A stretch of 32,475 bases of DNA. Source: Bradyrhizobium sp. (GTDB lineage Bacteria; Pseudomonadota; Alphaproteobacteria; Rhizobiales; Xanthobacteraceae). Each line of letters starts with the position of its first letter. The stretch's first letter is position 1. Positions 18,341 to 28,086 of the stretch are shown piece by piece. The stretch lies in NCBI GenBank assembly GCA_018971675.1, contig JAGXAF010000012.1, forward strand, positions 1 through 32,475. The letters are read 5' to 3'. Under the pieces are notes generated by a model. It was not told the origin of the DNA. It searched no databases and saw only the letters and a list, made by a program, of their open reading frames with translations. The position numbers were made by a program, and so were the translations under genes.

Positions 18341-19687
18341 TTGCCTTCCACGATCATCGACTCCGCCATCTTCGGCGACATCTTCAGCACCGCCGCGATG
18401 CGGCGCGTCTGGTCCGACGAGAACCGCACCGCGAAATACGTCGCCATCGAATCGGCGCTGGCCCAGGTGCAGGGCGCTCTCGGGCTGATCCCGGCCGAGG
18501 CCGCGGCGGAAATCGTGCGCGTCTGCCACATCGAGAACATCGACCTCGTCAAGCTCAAGGCACAGACCGAGCGCATCGGCTACCCCATCCTCGGCGTCGT
18601 CTCGCAGATCAACGCGCTGTGCCGCGACAAGCTGGGCGAGTTCTGCCACTGGGGCGCGACGACGCAGGACATCACCGACACCGCCACCGTGCTGCAGATC
18701 CGCGAGGCGCTGGAGATCGTCGACGGCGAGCTCAAGGCGCTCGGCGACGCGCTGGCCAAGCTCGCGCGCGAGCACCGGCTGACGCCGATGATCGGCCGCA
18801 GCAACCTGCAGCAGGCGGTGCCGGTGACCTTCGGCTACAAGATGGCCGGGCTGCTCGCCGCCGTGGCGCGCCACCGCGAACGGCTGGCGCAGATCCGGCC
18901 GCGCGTGCTGCAAGGCGAGTTCGCCGGCGCCGCCGGCACCCTGGCCTCGCTCGAGACCGGGGCGATGGAGACGCAGGCCGGCCTCTGCGCCGAACTCGGC
19001 CTGGCGCAGCCGGTGATCGCCTGGCACACGGTGCGCGACACCATCGCCGAGGTCGGCACCTTCCTCGGCCTCGTCGGCGGCACGCTGGGCAAGATCAGCA
19101 TGGACGTGAAGCTGATGATGCAGACGGAGGTCGGCGAGGTCTACGAGCCTTATGCGCACGGCCGCGGTTCGAGCAGCACGATGCCGCAGAAGCGCAACCC
19201 GATCTCGAGCTGCTACATCCACGCCCAGATCTCGGTCCTGCGCCAGCATGCGGCGGCGATGCTCGACGCGATGGTCGCCGACCACGAGCGCTCGACGGGG
19301 CCCTGGGAGATCGAATGGATCGTGCTGCCCGAGGCCTTCTGCCTGCTCGCCGGCGCGCTCGCGCAGTCGCGCGCGGTGATCGAGGGGCTGGAGGTCGACA
19401 CCCGGCGCATGCGCGCGAACCTCGACATGACGCATGGCCTCGTCGTCTCCGAGGCGGTGATGATGGGCTTGGCGCCCTACATCGGCCGCGAAACCGCACA
19501 CGACCTGGTCTACGACATCTGCCGCCTCGCGATCCAGCAGGAGCGCCCGCTGCTCGAGCTGCTGGCCGGGAACGCCGAGATCACCAAACACGTGACGCGC
19601 GAGCAGCTCGCGGCGATGTGCGACCCGGCGGCCTACCTCGGCCAGTCGGGGCTGATGGTCGACCGGGTGCTCGCGCGCTGGGGATGA
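18341..19687 (+). CDS. Fumarase/aspartase superfamily lyase (adenylosuccinate lyase / 3-carboxymuconate cycloisomerase-like)
   Basis: 448 aa; HWGATTQDITDTA, superfamily signature GSSSTMPQKRNPISS, TTG start at 18341. Substrate not assignable. Confidence 0.88.
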   Translation: MPSTIIDSAIFGDIFSTAAMRRVWSDENRTAKYVAIESALAQVQGALGLIPAEAAAEIVRVCHIENIDLVKLKAQTERIGYPILGVVSQINALCRDKLGEFCHWGATTQDITDTATVLQIREALEIVDGELKALGDALAKLAREHRLTPMIGRSNLQQAVPVTFGYKMAGLLAAVARHRERLAQIRPRVLQGEFAGAAGTLASLETGAMETQAGLCAELGLAQPVIAWHTVRDTIAEVGTFLGLVGGTLGKISMDVKLMMQTEVGEVYEPYAHGRGSSSTMPQKRNPISSCYIHAQISVLRQHAAAMLDAMVADHERSTGPWEIEWIVLPEAFCLLAGALAQSRAVIEGLEVDTRRMRANLDMTHGLVVSEAVMMGLAPYIGRETAHDLVYDICRLAIQQERPLLELLAGNAEITKHVTREQLAAMCDPAAYLGQSGLMVDRVLARWG

Positions 19688-19715
19688 AAAGCGCCCCCAG
19701 ACCCGCCGCTGCGCG

Positions 19716-20654
19716 TCAGGCCCCCCGCGGGGGCGCGGGGCGCCCGGATGCCGACTTGCGCTTGCCCTTCATCTCGCCGAAGAAGGCGTAGAGCTGCTGC
19801 GCTGCCGGCGACAGCGTGCGGCCGCGGCGGCGGATCAGGCCGATGCGGCGCGTCACCACCGGATCGGCCAGCGCCACGCTGACGAGCAGCGGATGGTCGG
19901 CCGCCGGCATCGCCAGCGACGGCACCGCGGCCACGCCCAGGCCCGCTTCGACGAGGCCGAGCATGGTGGTCACATGCTGGGCCTCGTAGATCGCCTGCGG
20001 CCGGCCTTCCAGCCCCGACAGCGCCTGGTCGAGCAGCAGCCGGTTGCCGGACGACCTGGCGACCGAGATGTTGTCGTAGGCGGCCAGCTCGGTCCACGTC
20101 ACCTTGCGCTTCTTCGCCAGCGGGTGGTCGCGCCGGCAGGCGGCGACGAAGCGCTCCTCCAGCAGCGGCTCGAACTCGATCTCGGGCTCCTGGCTGCCCA
20201 TGAAGTTGAGGCCGAAATCGGCCTCGCCGCGGGTCACGGCCGCGAGCACCTCGTTCGCGCTCGCGTCGTGCATCTTGACCCGGATGCGCGGATAGCGCTC
20301 GTGGTAGCGGCGGATCACCTGCGAGACGAAGTAGTAGACGGTCGAGGGCACGCAGGCGATCGTCACCTCGCCCATGCGCGTCGCCGCGAAGCCGCGAATG
20401 CCGAGCAGCGCGCCGTCGAGCTCGTCGAGCACCTGCTGCACGGTGCGCGCGAAGTCGCGCCCCACCGCCGTCAGCTGCACCTTGCGCGTCGTGCGCTCGA
20501 GCAGGCGCACGCCCAGCGCCTGCTCGAGCTTGTCGATGCGCCGGCTGAACGCCGGCTGCGAGATGTGCACCGCGTCGGCGGCCTTGCGGAAGTTGCCCAT
20601 CTCGGCCACGGCGCGAAAGGCGTGCAGGTCGTTGAGGTCGAAGGCGGCGGCCAT
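19716..20654 (-). CDS. LysR-family transcriptional regulator
   Basis: FDLNDLHAFRAVAEMGNFRKAADAVHISQPAFSRRIDKLEQALGVRLLERTTRKVQLTAVG; N-terminal wHTH and substrate-binding domain. Confidence 0.94.
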   Translation of the reverse strand: MAAAFDLNDLHAFRAVAEMGNFRKAADAVHISQPAFSRRIDKLEQALGVRLLERTTRKVQLTAVGRDFARTVQQVLDELDGALLGIRGFAATRMGEVTIACVPSTVYYFVSQVIRRYHERYPRIRVKMHDASANEVLAAVTRGEADFGLNFMGSQEPEIEFEPLLEERFVAACRRDHPLAKKRKVTWTELAAYDNISVARSSGNRLLLDQALSGLEGRPQAIYEAQHVTTMLGLVEAGLGVAAVPSLAMPAADHPLLVSVALADPVVTRRIGLIRRRGRTLSPAAQQLYAFFGEMKGKRKSASGRPAPPRGA

Positions 20655-20775
20655 GGCGGATCTCCGGTCCCTGCAGCGCAGGCAGTGCGGTGATTTTGCG
20701 CCATCAGGTGCATCAATCGTTCGTATCCATGCAAGTGCGCGACCGCCGCCGTCGAGCCCCGGGCGCGGCCGGCCA

Positions 20776-21240
20776 TCAGGCGGGCTTGACGGCCGCAGCG
20801 CGATCCTCGAGCGCGACGGCGCCGGTCTCCAGCATCGACTTGAGGTTGGAAATGATCATGGGCCAGCCGCCCGAGACCGCCCGGATGAGCTTCGATGGTT
20901 CGCGTTCGATGGTGTGGGTGATGGAGAGCTTCATGGCGCTTCCGGCAGATTCCATTTCCATCGTGCAGAGCGAATCGCCCTCGGCCTTGAGCTCGGGATT
21001 GTCCTGGTGCTGCCAGCGTATGACGAGGCGCCGCGGCGGCTCGGACTCGATGATCTCGCCGGCATCGCAGACGCTGCCGTCGGCGCGGACCATCTTCCAG
21101 GGCGACCCGGCCGTCCATGCGCTTTCGCAATGCATGCCGAACCAGTACTGCCGCATGAACGCCTTGTCGGTCAATGCCGACCAGAGTTTTTCGGGCGTCG
21201 TGCGGATATACGTGACGTAGACAAAAGCGGACTTAGTCAT
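20776..21240 (-). CDS. SRPBCC/AHSA1-domain protein
   Basis: FVYVTYIRTTPEKLWSALTDKAFMRQYWFGMHCESAWTAGSPWKMVRADGSVCDAGEIIESEPPRRLVIRWQHQ. Confidence 0.9.
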   Translation of the reverse strand: MTKSAFVYVTYIRTTPEKLWSALTDKAFMRQYWFGMHCESAWTAGSPWKMVRADGSVCDAGEIIESEPPRRLVIRWQHQDNPELKAEGDSLCTMEMESAGSAMKLSITHTIEREPSKLIRAVSGGWPMIISNLKSMLETGAVALEDRAAAVKPA

Positions 21241-21568
21241 CAGGGTTCTCCAGTCGTCGTTTCAGTTTGTCGAGCGCCTTCAGGCGCGGCCTTTCGAACT
21301 TCGCGATCCAGCGCTCGTAGAGGTCCTGCAGCGGCACAGGATTGAGGAAATGCATCTTTTCGCGCCCACGCCAGACGACCGCGACGAGGTTGGCTGCCTC
21401 GAGCAAGCCCAGGTGCTGCGTCACGCCCTGCCGCGTCATGTCCAGGTGCTCGCACAGTTCGCTCAGCGTGCGGCCATCGTGGGCGTGCAACAGATCCAGC
21501 AGCCGGCGTCGACTGGGATCGGCAAGCGCCTTGAACAGCAGGTCGGGATCGTCTGCGGGGTCGGTCAT
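21233..21568 (-). CDS. ArsR-family (HTH) transcriptional regulator
   Basis: DPDLLFKALADPSRRRLLDLLHAHDGRTLSELCEHLDMTRQGVTQHLGLLEAANLVAVVWRGREKMHFLNPVPLQDLYERWI; overlaps the AHSA1 start by 8 nt. Confidence 0.92.
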   Translation of the reverse strand: MTDPADDPDLLFKALADPSRRRLLDLLHAHDGRTLSELCEHLDMTRQGVTQHLGLLEAANLVAVVWRGREKMHFLNPVPLQDLYERWIAKFERPRLKALDKLKRRLENPDD

Positions 21569-21847
21569 CGCTCGTCATATGCAAGTGATCAGTTGCATGA
21601 ACTATAGGCAACTATTTACTTGCATGTCAAGTCCCGCGCGAATTCGGCGAGCGGCCGGCCACGCGCCATCCGGGTTTCGGGTCCGGCAGCCGCTTGGCGA
21701 CCGGCCGACCCAGCGGACGATCGCCTGGGTGCCCGCGGCGCAGCGCGGGCGCGGCGCCGATGTCCGTTGCCGCCGGGCCCGCGCATCTGCATCGAGGTGC
21801 GGTAATGTGCCGCCCTCGATGCCGCCGCTGCGGTGCAGGAGATCGCC

Positions 21848-22204
21848 ATGGAATTCGTTCTGACATTTCATCAGCCCGCCGAGGTCTACGAGACCAATGC
21901 CGACCCGGTGCGGGGGGCCGCGCCGATGCAGGCCTGGCGCCAGTACATGGACGCGATGCAGGCCGCGGGCGTGCTGCGCGGCGGCAATCGCCTCGACGCC
22001 TTCGGCGCCACCAGCGTGCGCGTGCGCGACGGCCGGCGCCAGGTCCAGGACGGGCCCTACGCCGAAACCAAGGACCTGCTCGGCGGCTATGTCGTCGTCG
22101 AGGTGCCGTCGCTCGACGAAGCGCTCAAATGGGCCGAACGCAGCCCCAGCTCGGCGGTCGGCAGCACCGAGGTCTGGCCGGTGATGACGATGGCGCCGCG
22201 GTGA
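21848..22204 (+). CDS. YCII-related (DGPF) domain protein
   Basis: MEFVLTFHQPAEVYETNADP...VRVRDGRRQVQDGPYAETKDLLGGYVVVEVPSLDEALKWAERSPSSAVGSTEVWPVMTM; canonical DGPYAETKDLLGGY. Confidence 0.92.
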   Translation: MEFVLTFHQPAEVYETNADPVRGAAPMQAWRQYMDAMQAAGVLRGGNRLDAFGATSVRVRDGRRQVQDGPYAETKDLLGGYVVVEVPSLDEALKWAERSPSSAVGSTEVWPVMTMAPR

Positions 22205-23418
22205 CGGCGGCGCGCGCGGCGGCGGACGCCGCGCGTCACAGCTACGGCCGGCTGCTGTCGTGGCTGGCCTGGCAATGGCGCGACATCGCCGCGGCCGAGG
22301 ACGCGCTGGCGGAGGCCTTCGCGCAGGCACTGACGCGCTGGCCCCTGGACGGCGTGCCCACGGCGCCCGACGCCTGGCTGCTGACGACGGCGCGCCGCCG
22401 CCTGCTGATCGCGGCGCGGCGCCAACGCCTCGCCGACGATCCGACGCTCACCGTGCTCTGGCCTTGCGAGCAGGACGCCCAACCCGAGGCGCTGGCGATC
22501 CCGGACCATCGCCTGCGGCTGATGCTCGTCTGCGCGCATCCGGCGATCGATGCCGGGGTGCGCAGCGCATTGATGCTGCAGACCGTCCTCGGCCTGGATG
22601 CGGCGAGCATCGCCAGCGCCTTCCTCGTCAAGCCCGAGGCCATGACCAAGCGGCTGGTGCGGGCGAAGCGCAAGATCAAGACGGCCGGCATCCGCTTCGA
22701 GGAACCCGAGCCGGCCGACTGGCCGGCGCGGCTGGACGCCGTGCTCGAGGCGATCTACGCCGCCTACACGCTGCACTGGGGCCATGCCGAGGAAGCGACG
22801 GGACGGCAATTGGCCGACGAGGCGATCTACCTCGCGCGATTGACGAGTTCGCTGCGGCCCGGCGAGCCCGAGGCGCTGGGGCTGACCGCGCTGCTGTCGT
22901 ACGCGCAGGCACGCCGGCCGGCGCAGCGCGATGCGCGGGGCGGTTTCATTCCGTTGGACGAGCAGGACACCCAGCGGTGGGACGGCGACCTGTGGGCCCA
23001 GGCCGATGCCCTGCTGGCGGCGGCCGCCGCGCGCGGTCGGCCCGGCCCCTACCAGCTCGAAGCGGCAATCCAGGCCGCGCATATGGAAGGCCTGAGGAGC
23101 CATGCCGTCCCCTGGGCCGACCTGCAGCGGCTCTACGAAGGCCTGCAGGCGCTTTCGCCGACGCTGGGCGCGGCGATCGGCCATGCCATCGCCGTCGCCC
23201 ACGCGGCCGACGACCCGCAAGCGGGTCTGCGCCTGCTCGACGCCCTCGAGGCGAGCCGCGTCGCCGACCATGCCCCCTGGTGGGCCGCCCGCGCGCGCCT
23301 GCTGGCCTGGGCCGGGTTCGGCGAGGCCGCGGCGCAGGCCTACCGGCGCGCCGGTGCCTTGACGGGCGATCCGGCGGTACGCGAGTGGCTGATCGGAAAG
23401 CTGGAAGCGCTCGGTTGA
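22201..23418 (+). CDS. RNA polymerase sigma factor, ECF42-like, with long C-terminal (DUF6596/TPR-like) extension
   Basis: GTG start overlapping the YCII stop (GTGA); WRDIAAAEDALAEAFAQALTRWPLDGVPTAPDAWLLTTARRRLLIAARR...MLVCAHPAIDAGVRSALMLQTVLGLDAASIASAFLV...LNLI-like helical C-terminus. Confidence 0.9.
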   Translation: MTAARAAADAARHSYGRLLSWLAWQWRDIAAAEDALAEAFAQALTRWPLDGVPTAPDAWLLTTARRRLLIAARRQRLADDPTLTVLWPCEQDAQPEALAIPDHRLRLMLVCAHPAIDAGVRSALMLQTVLGLDAASIASAFLVKPEAMTKRLVRAKRKIKTAGIRFEEPEPADWPARLDAVLEAIYAAYTLHWGHAEEATGRQLADEAIYLARLTSSLRPGEPEALGLTALLSYAQARRPAQRDARGGFIPLDEQDTQRWDGDLWAQADALLAAAAARGRPGPYQLEAAIQAAHMEGLRSHAVPWADLQRLYEGLQALSPTLGAAIGHAIAVAHAADDPQAGLRLLDALEASRVADHAPWWAARARLLAWAGFGEAAAQAYRRAGALTGDPAVREWLIGKLEALG

Positions 23419-23721
23419 CAGCGATCGGGACCGCCGTTCACGGGCCGACCGCCCTCATGCCACTCGATCGTCCATGGCCGGTCGCCGCTCAGAGGCGAAC
23501 GGGCCCATCCAGGGCCGGCGCGATCGGGCGTCAGTTCATAGATGTCCACAAAATATCCGAAATTTGGACATGGATCGAGAACATCCTCCGGCCCTCGCCC
23601 CTGCTCGGCGGGTGCCGGGCGGGCGTTCTGATTCCCTCGGGGACAGCGGGATCGGTTGTTGTGCAGGCACCGATCCCGAGTCCGGACTTTGTGGCGAGCT
23701 TGCGTCGTTCGAGCGCGGTGG

Positions 23722-24924
<1,203 letters not shown>

Positions 24925-24954
24925 GGTCGATTCTTCTCCCGGGATCCCGCTTGA

Positions 24955-25776
24955 TCAAACAGCCGCATCGAAGCGCGGCGCGCGTCGCTGGCTCAGCGCG
25001 GCGTACCCTGCGCGGGCGTCGGCGCCGCCGAATCCGATGATCTCCAGCGCCAGCGAATGCTCGAACGCCGGCCAGGCCGCGCGCAGCCAGTGGTTCAACG
25101 AGCGCTTCGTGAACGCCAGCGCGGTCGCGCTGCCCTGGGCCAGATGGAGCGCGATCTCGCGCGCCTTGGCCTGCAGCTCGTCATCGGGCACGGCCAGGCT
25201 CACGAGCCCGATGCGCTCGGCCTCGACACCGTCGATGGCGTTGCACATCAGCAGGTGGTACTTGGCCTTGGCCATGCCGCACAACAGCGGCCAGACGACC
25301 GCCGCGTGGTCGCCCGCCGCCACGCCCATCTTCGTGTGCCCGTCGATGATCCGGGCTCGATGGCCGGCGACCGAGACGTCGGCGAGCAGCGCGACCGCCG
25401 CTCCGGCGCCGACGGCGGCGCCATTGATCGCACTGACGATGGGCAGATCGCAATCGATCATGCCCTGCACGATGGCCCGGCCCTCGCGCATCACGCGCAG
25501 CCGGGCGGCTTCGCTGCCCAGCATCTCCTCGACGACTTCAGGCGTGCCGCCGGCGCAGAAGCCCTTGCCCACGCTGCGCACCAGGATCACGCGCACGCCC
25601 GCTTCGGCCTGCAGTCGCGGCCAGATCGTCGCGAGTTCGGCATGGCCGCGGGCATCGGTGTAGGGCATCGCGCCCTCGGGTCCGAAGATGACTTCGGCAA
25701 TGCCATCGCTGCCGATGGCGACGCTCAGGCCGGTGCTCAATTCAATGGATTTCGTCGTCGCGACATGCGTGGCCAA
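24955..25776 (-). CDS. Enoyl-CoA hydratase/isomerase family protein (1)
   Basis: Crotonase fold motifs GKGFCAGGTPEVVEEM..., AINGAAVGAGAAVALLADVSVAG; TTG start with GGGAG upstream; overlaps the 3' end of the upstream gene by 35 nt. Confidence 0.87.
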   Translation of the reverse strand: MATHVATTKSIELSTGLSVAIGSDGIAEVIFGPEGAMPYTDARGHAELATIWPRLQAEAGVRVILVRSVGKGFCAGGTPEVVEEMLGSEAARLRVMREGRAIVQGMIDCDLPIVSAINGAAVGAGAAVALLADVSVAGHRARIIDGHTKMGVAAGDHAAVVWPLLCGMAKAKYHLLMCNAIDGVEAERIGLVSLAVPDDELQAKAREIALHLAQGSATALAFTKRSLNHWLRAAWPAFEHSLALEIIGFGGADARAGYAALSQRRAPRFDAAV

Positions 25777-27304
25777 ATGAATGCTCCCAGATACCTGCCC
25801 TGCGCCTGAGCCAGGGACTGACGCGATAGCGCTCGCCGCGGTAGGCCGCGTCCAAGGCCTCGACGACCGCGATCACGCCGGCGCCGCTCCATTGCGCCAG
25901 CCATTCGAAAGGCCCCGCCGGATAGTTGACGCCCAGCTTCATCGCCGCGTCGGCGCCCTCGGGCGTGCAGACGCCTTGCTGCACGGCGTCGGCGGCCTCG
26001 TTGATCAGCATCGCCACCGTGCGGGCGACGATGAGCCCCGGCGCGTCCTGCATGCGTTGCGGCGCGTACCCCAAGGCCTGCAGCCACGATGCGGCCGCGG
26101 CCTGCCAGGATGCGCTGGTTCCGGCATGGACGCTGTAGGCCAGCGGCGTTGCCGCGGCCACGGGCCGGCACAGCGGCAGATCGAACACCACGACATCGCT
26201 CAAGCCGCCGCGCCTGGCCACCTCATGCGCCGGCGTTCCGTCGCTCAGCATCAGGCGCGCGCCGTCGACCTCGATGCCGATCCAAGGGCTGTCCGGCGCA
26301 AGTTGCGCAAGCCCGCCCTGGGATTCGAGGATGCGCGATGCAGCCGACACGAGCGCCTGGGCGACGGGCCCCGCGCCATGGACCGTGACGTTGCGCGCTG
26401 TCGGCACCGGGCCGCATGCGGACGGCGGCAGCGGCGGTGTGCCCTCGGGGTAGCCATAGAAGCCGCGGCCGCTCTTGCGCCCGAGCAGGCCGCCGTCGAC
26501 CATCTCGCGCTGGATCAGCGACGGCACGTAGCGCTTGTCGCCGAAATTCGCCTCGAACACCGAACGCGTGACGGCGAAATTGGTGTCATGGCCGATCAGG
26601 TCCATCAGCTCGCAAGGCCCCATGCGGAACCCCGCCGCGCGCAGGCAGGCGTCGAGCACCTGCGGCGTCGTCGCCTGTTCCTGCAACAGCGCCAGCGCCT
26701 CGGCGTAATAGGGCCGCGCAATGCGATTGACGATGAATCCGGGCGTGCTCCTGGCATGCACCGGCACCTTGCCCCATGACCGGGCGAGCTCGAATGCGCG
26801 GTCGGCGACATCCGGCGCGGTCAGCAGTCCGTGCACGACCTCGACGAGTTTCATCAGCGGCACCGGATTGAAGAAATGCATGCCGACGACGCGCCCCGGA
26901 TGCTCGAGTCCATTGGCGATGGCCGTCACGCTGATCGAACTCGTGTTGGTGCAGAGGATCGCGTCGGCAGACAGCAGGCTTTCCAGCGCGCGGAACAGGC
27001 TGCGCTTGGCGTCGAGGTTCTCGACGATGGCTTCGACGACGACGCCCGCCGCCGCCGCGGCGTCGAGCCTGGCTATCGGCTCGATGTTCGCGAGTGTCGC
27101 CGCGACGGTCTCGGCCGCGAGCTTGCCCTTGGCGACCAGACCGTCCAGCGTCGCACCGAGCTTGCGTTTGGCATCGCCCGCCGCGCCCTCGCGCAGGTCA
27201 AAGAGAAACACCGGATGACCGGCCTGCGCGGCGACCTGGGCGATGCCGGCGCCCATGATGCCGGCGCCGATGACGAGGACGGTGGTTTGATTCGTCGCTG
27301 TCAT
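25742..27304 (-). CDS. 3-hydroxyacyl-CoA dehydrogenase (PaaH/PaaC-type, 520 aa)
   Basis: MTATNQTTVLVIGAGIMGAGIAQVAAQAGHPVFLFD...HFFNPVPLMKLVEVV...GFIVNRIARPYYAEALAL...GFRMGPCELMDLIGHDTNFAVT; the 796-aa track ORF is extended by an upstream shadow frame. Confidence 0.92.
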   Translation of the reverse strand: MTATNQTTVLVIGAGIMGAGIAQVAAQAGHPVFLFDLREGAAGDAKRKLGATLDGLVAKGKLAAETVAATLANIEPIARLDAAAAAGVVVEAIVENLDAKRSLFRALESLLSADAILCTNTSSISVTAIANGLEHPGRVVGMHFFNPVPLMKLVEVVHGLLTAPDVADRAFELARSWGKVPVHARSTPGFIVNRIARPYYAEALALLQEQATTPQVLDACLRAAGFRMGPCELMDLIGHDTNFAVTRSVFEANFGDKRYVPSLIQREMVDGGLLGRKSGRGFYGYPEGTPPLPPSACGPVPTARNVTVHGAGPVAQALVSAASRILESQGGLAQLAPDSPWIGIEVDGARLMLSDGTPAHEVARRGGLSDVVVFDLPLCRPVAAATPLAYSVHAGTSASWQAAAASWLQALGYAPQRMQDAPGLIVARTVAMLINEAADAVQQGVCTPEGADAAMKLGVNYPAGPFEWLAQWSGAGVIAVVEALDAAYRGERYRVSPWLRRRAGIWEHSFGHACRDDEIH

Positions 27305-28086
27305 CGCGGTATCCAGGCGGCGGGGCGCTTGTCGAGGAAGGCATCGAATCCCTCGCGGGCCTCGGCCGTGCCGCGTACGCGGGCGATGGTCTGCGCCGTC
27401 AGTTCGATCACCTCCGGTGCGTTCGCGCCGACCTCGAGCGCAGCGAACAGCGCCTTGATCTCGCGCTGCGCGTTCGGTCCGCCGGCCAGCAGTTCGGCGA
27501 CACGGGCATCGACGGCGGCGTCGAGCTGGTCGGCGGCAGCCACCTGATGCACGAGCCCCATTGCCAGCGCTTCGGCGGCGCCGATGCGCTCGGTCGTCAG
27601 CGCCAGTCGGCGTGCCTGCCGCTTGCCCACGGCATTCGTCACATAGGGTCCGATGACCGCGGGCAGGATGCCGAACTTCGCTTCGCTGACCGCAAAGCTG
27701 GCGTTGTCGGCAGCGACCGCGATGTCGCAGGCGCAGGTCAGTCCCACGCCGCCGCCCAGCGCCGCGCCCTGCACGCGCGCCACGGTGGGCTTGGCGCAGC
27801 GGTCGATGCGCGCCAGCATGGCGGCGAAGCGGCGCGCATCGGCGACATTCCATTCCAGCGTCGCCTGGCTGGCGCGCTGCATCCATTGCAGGTCGGCGCC
27901 GGCGCTGAAATGCCGGCCCTCGCCGGCCAGCACGATGACGCGCACCGAGGCATCGCCCTCGAGCGCTTCGAAGGCCTCGTCGAGCTCGGCGATCATCGCT
28001 TCGTCGAAGGCATTGAATACCGCGGGCCTGGCCATCGTGACCTGCGTCACCCCGGGGGCGCGCTGCGACAGTTTGAGCGTCTTCAT
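27301..28086 (-). CDS. Enoyl-CoA hydratase/isomerase family protein (2)
   Basis: [39 protein letters not shown]...GRHFSAGADLQWM...RVQGAALGGGVGLTCACDIAVA; stop overlaps the next gene start (ATGA). Confidence 0.92.
   Translation of the reverse strand: MKTLKLSQRAPGVTQVTMARPAVFNAFDEAMIAELDEAFEALEGDASVRVIVLAGEGRHFSAGADLQWMQRASQATLEWNVADARRFAAMLARIDRCAKPTVARVQGAALGGGVGLTCACDIAVAADNASFAVSEAKFGILPAVIGPYVTNAVGKRQARRLALTTERIGAAEALAMGLVHQVAAADQLDAAVDARVAELLAGGPNAQREIKALFAALEVGANAPEVIELTAQTIARVRGTAEAREGFDAFLDKRPAAWIPR

Noticed and set aside
16968-19591. 450- and 497-aa minus-strand ORFs (16968-18320, 18098-19591)
   Set aside because: Antisense to CitE and the fumarase-superfamily lyase; no recognised domain and typical His/Arg-rich shadow composition.
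22087-23271. 394-aa minus-strand ORF
   Set aside because: Antisense to the sigma factor gene; shadow frame.
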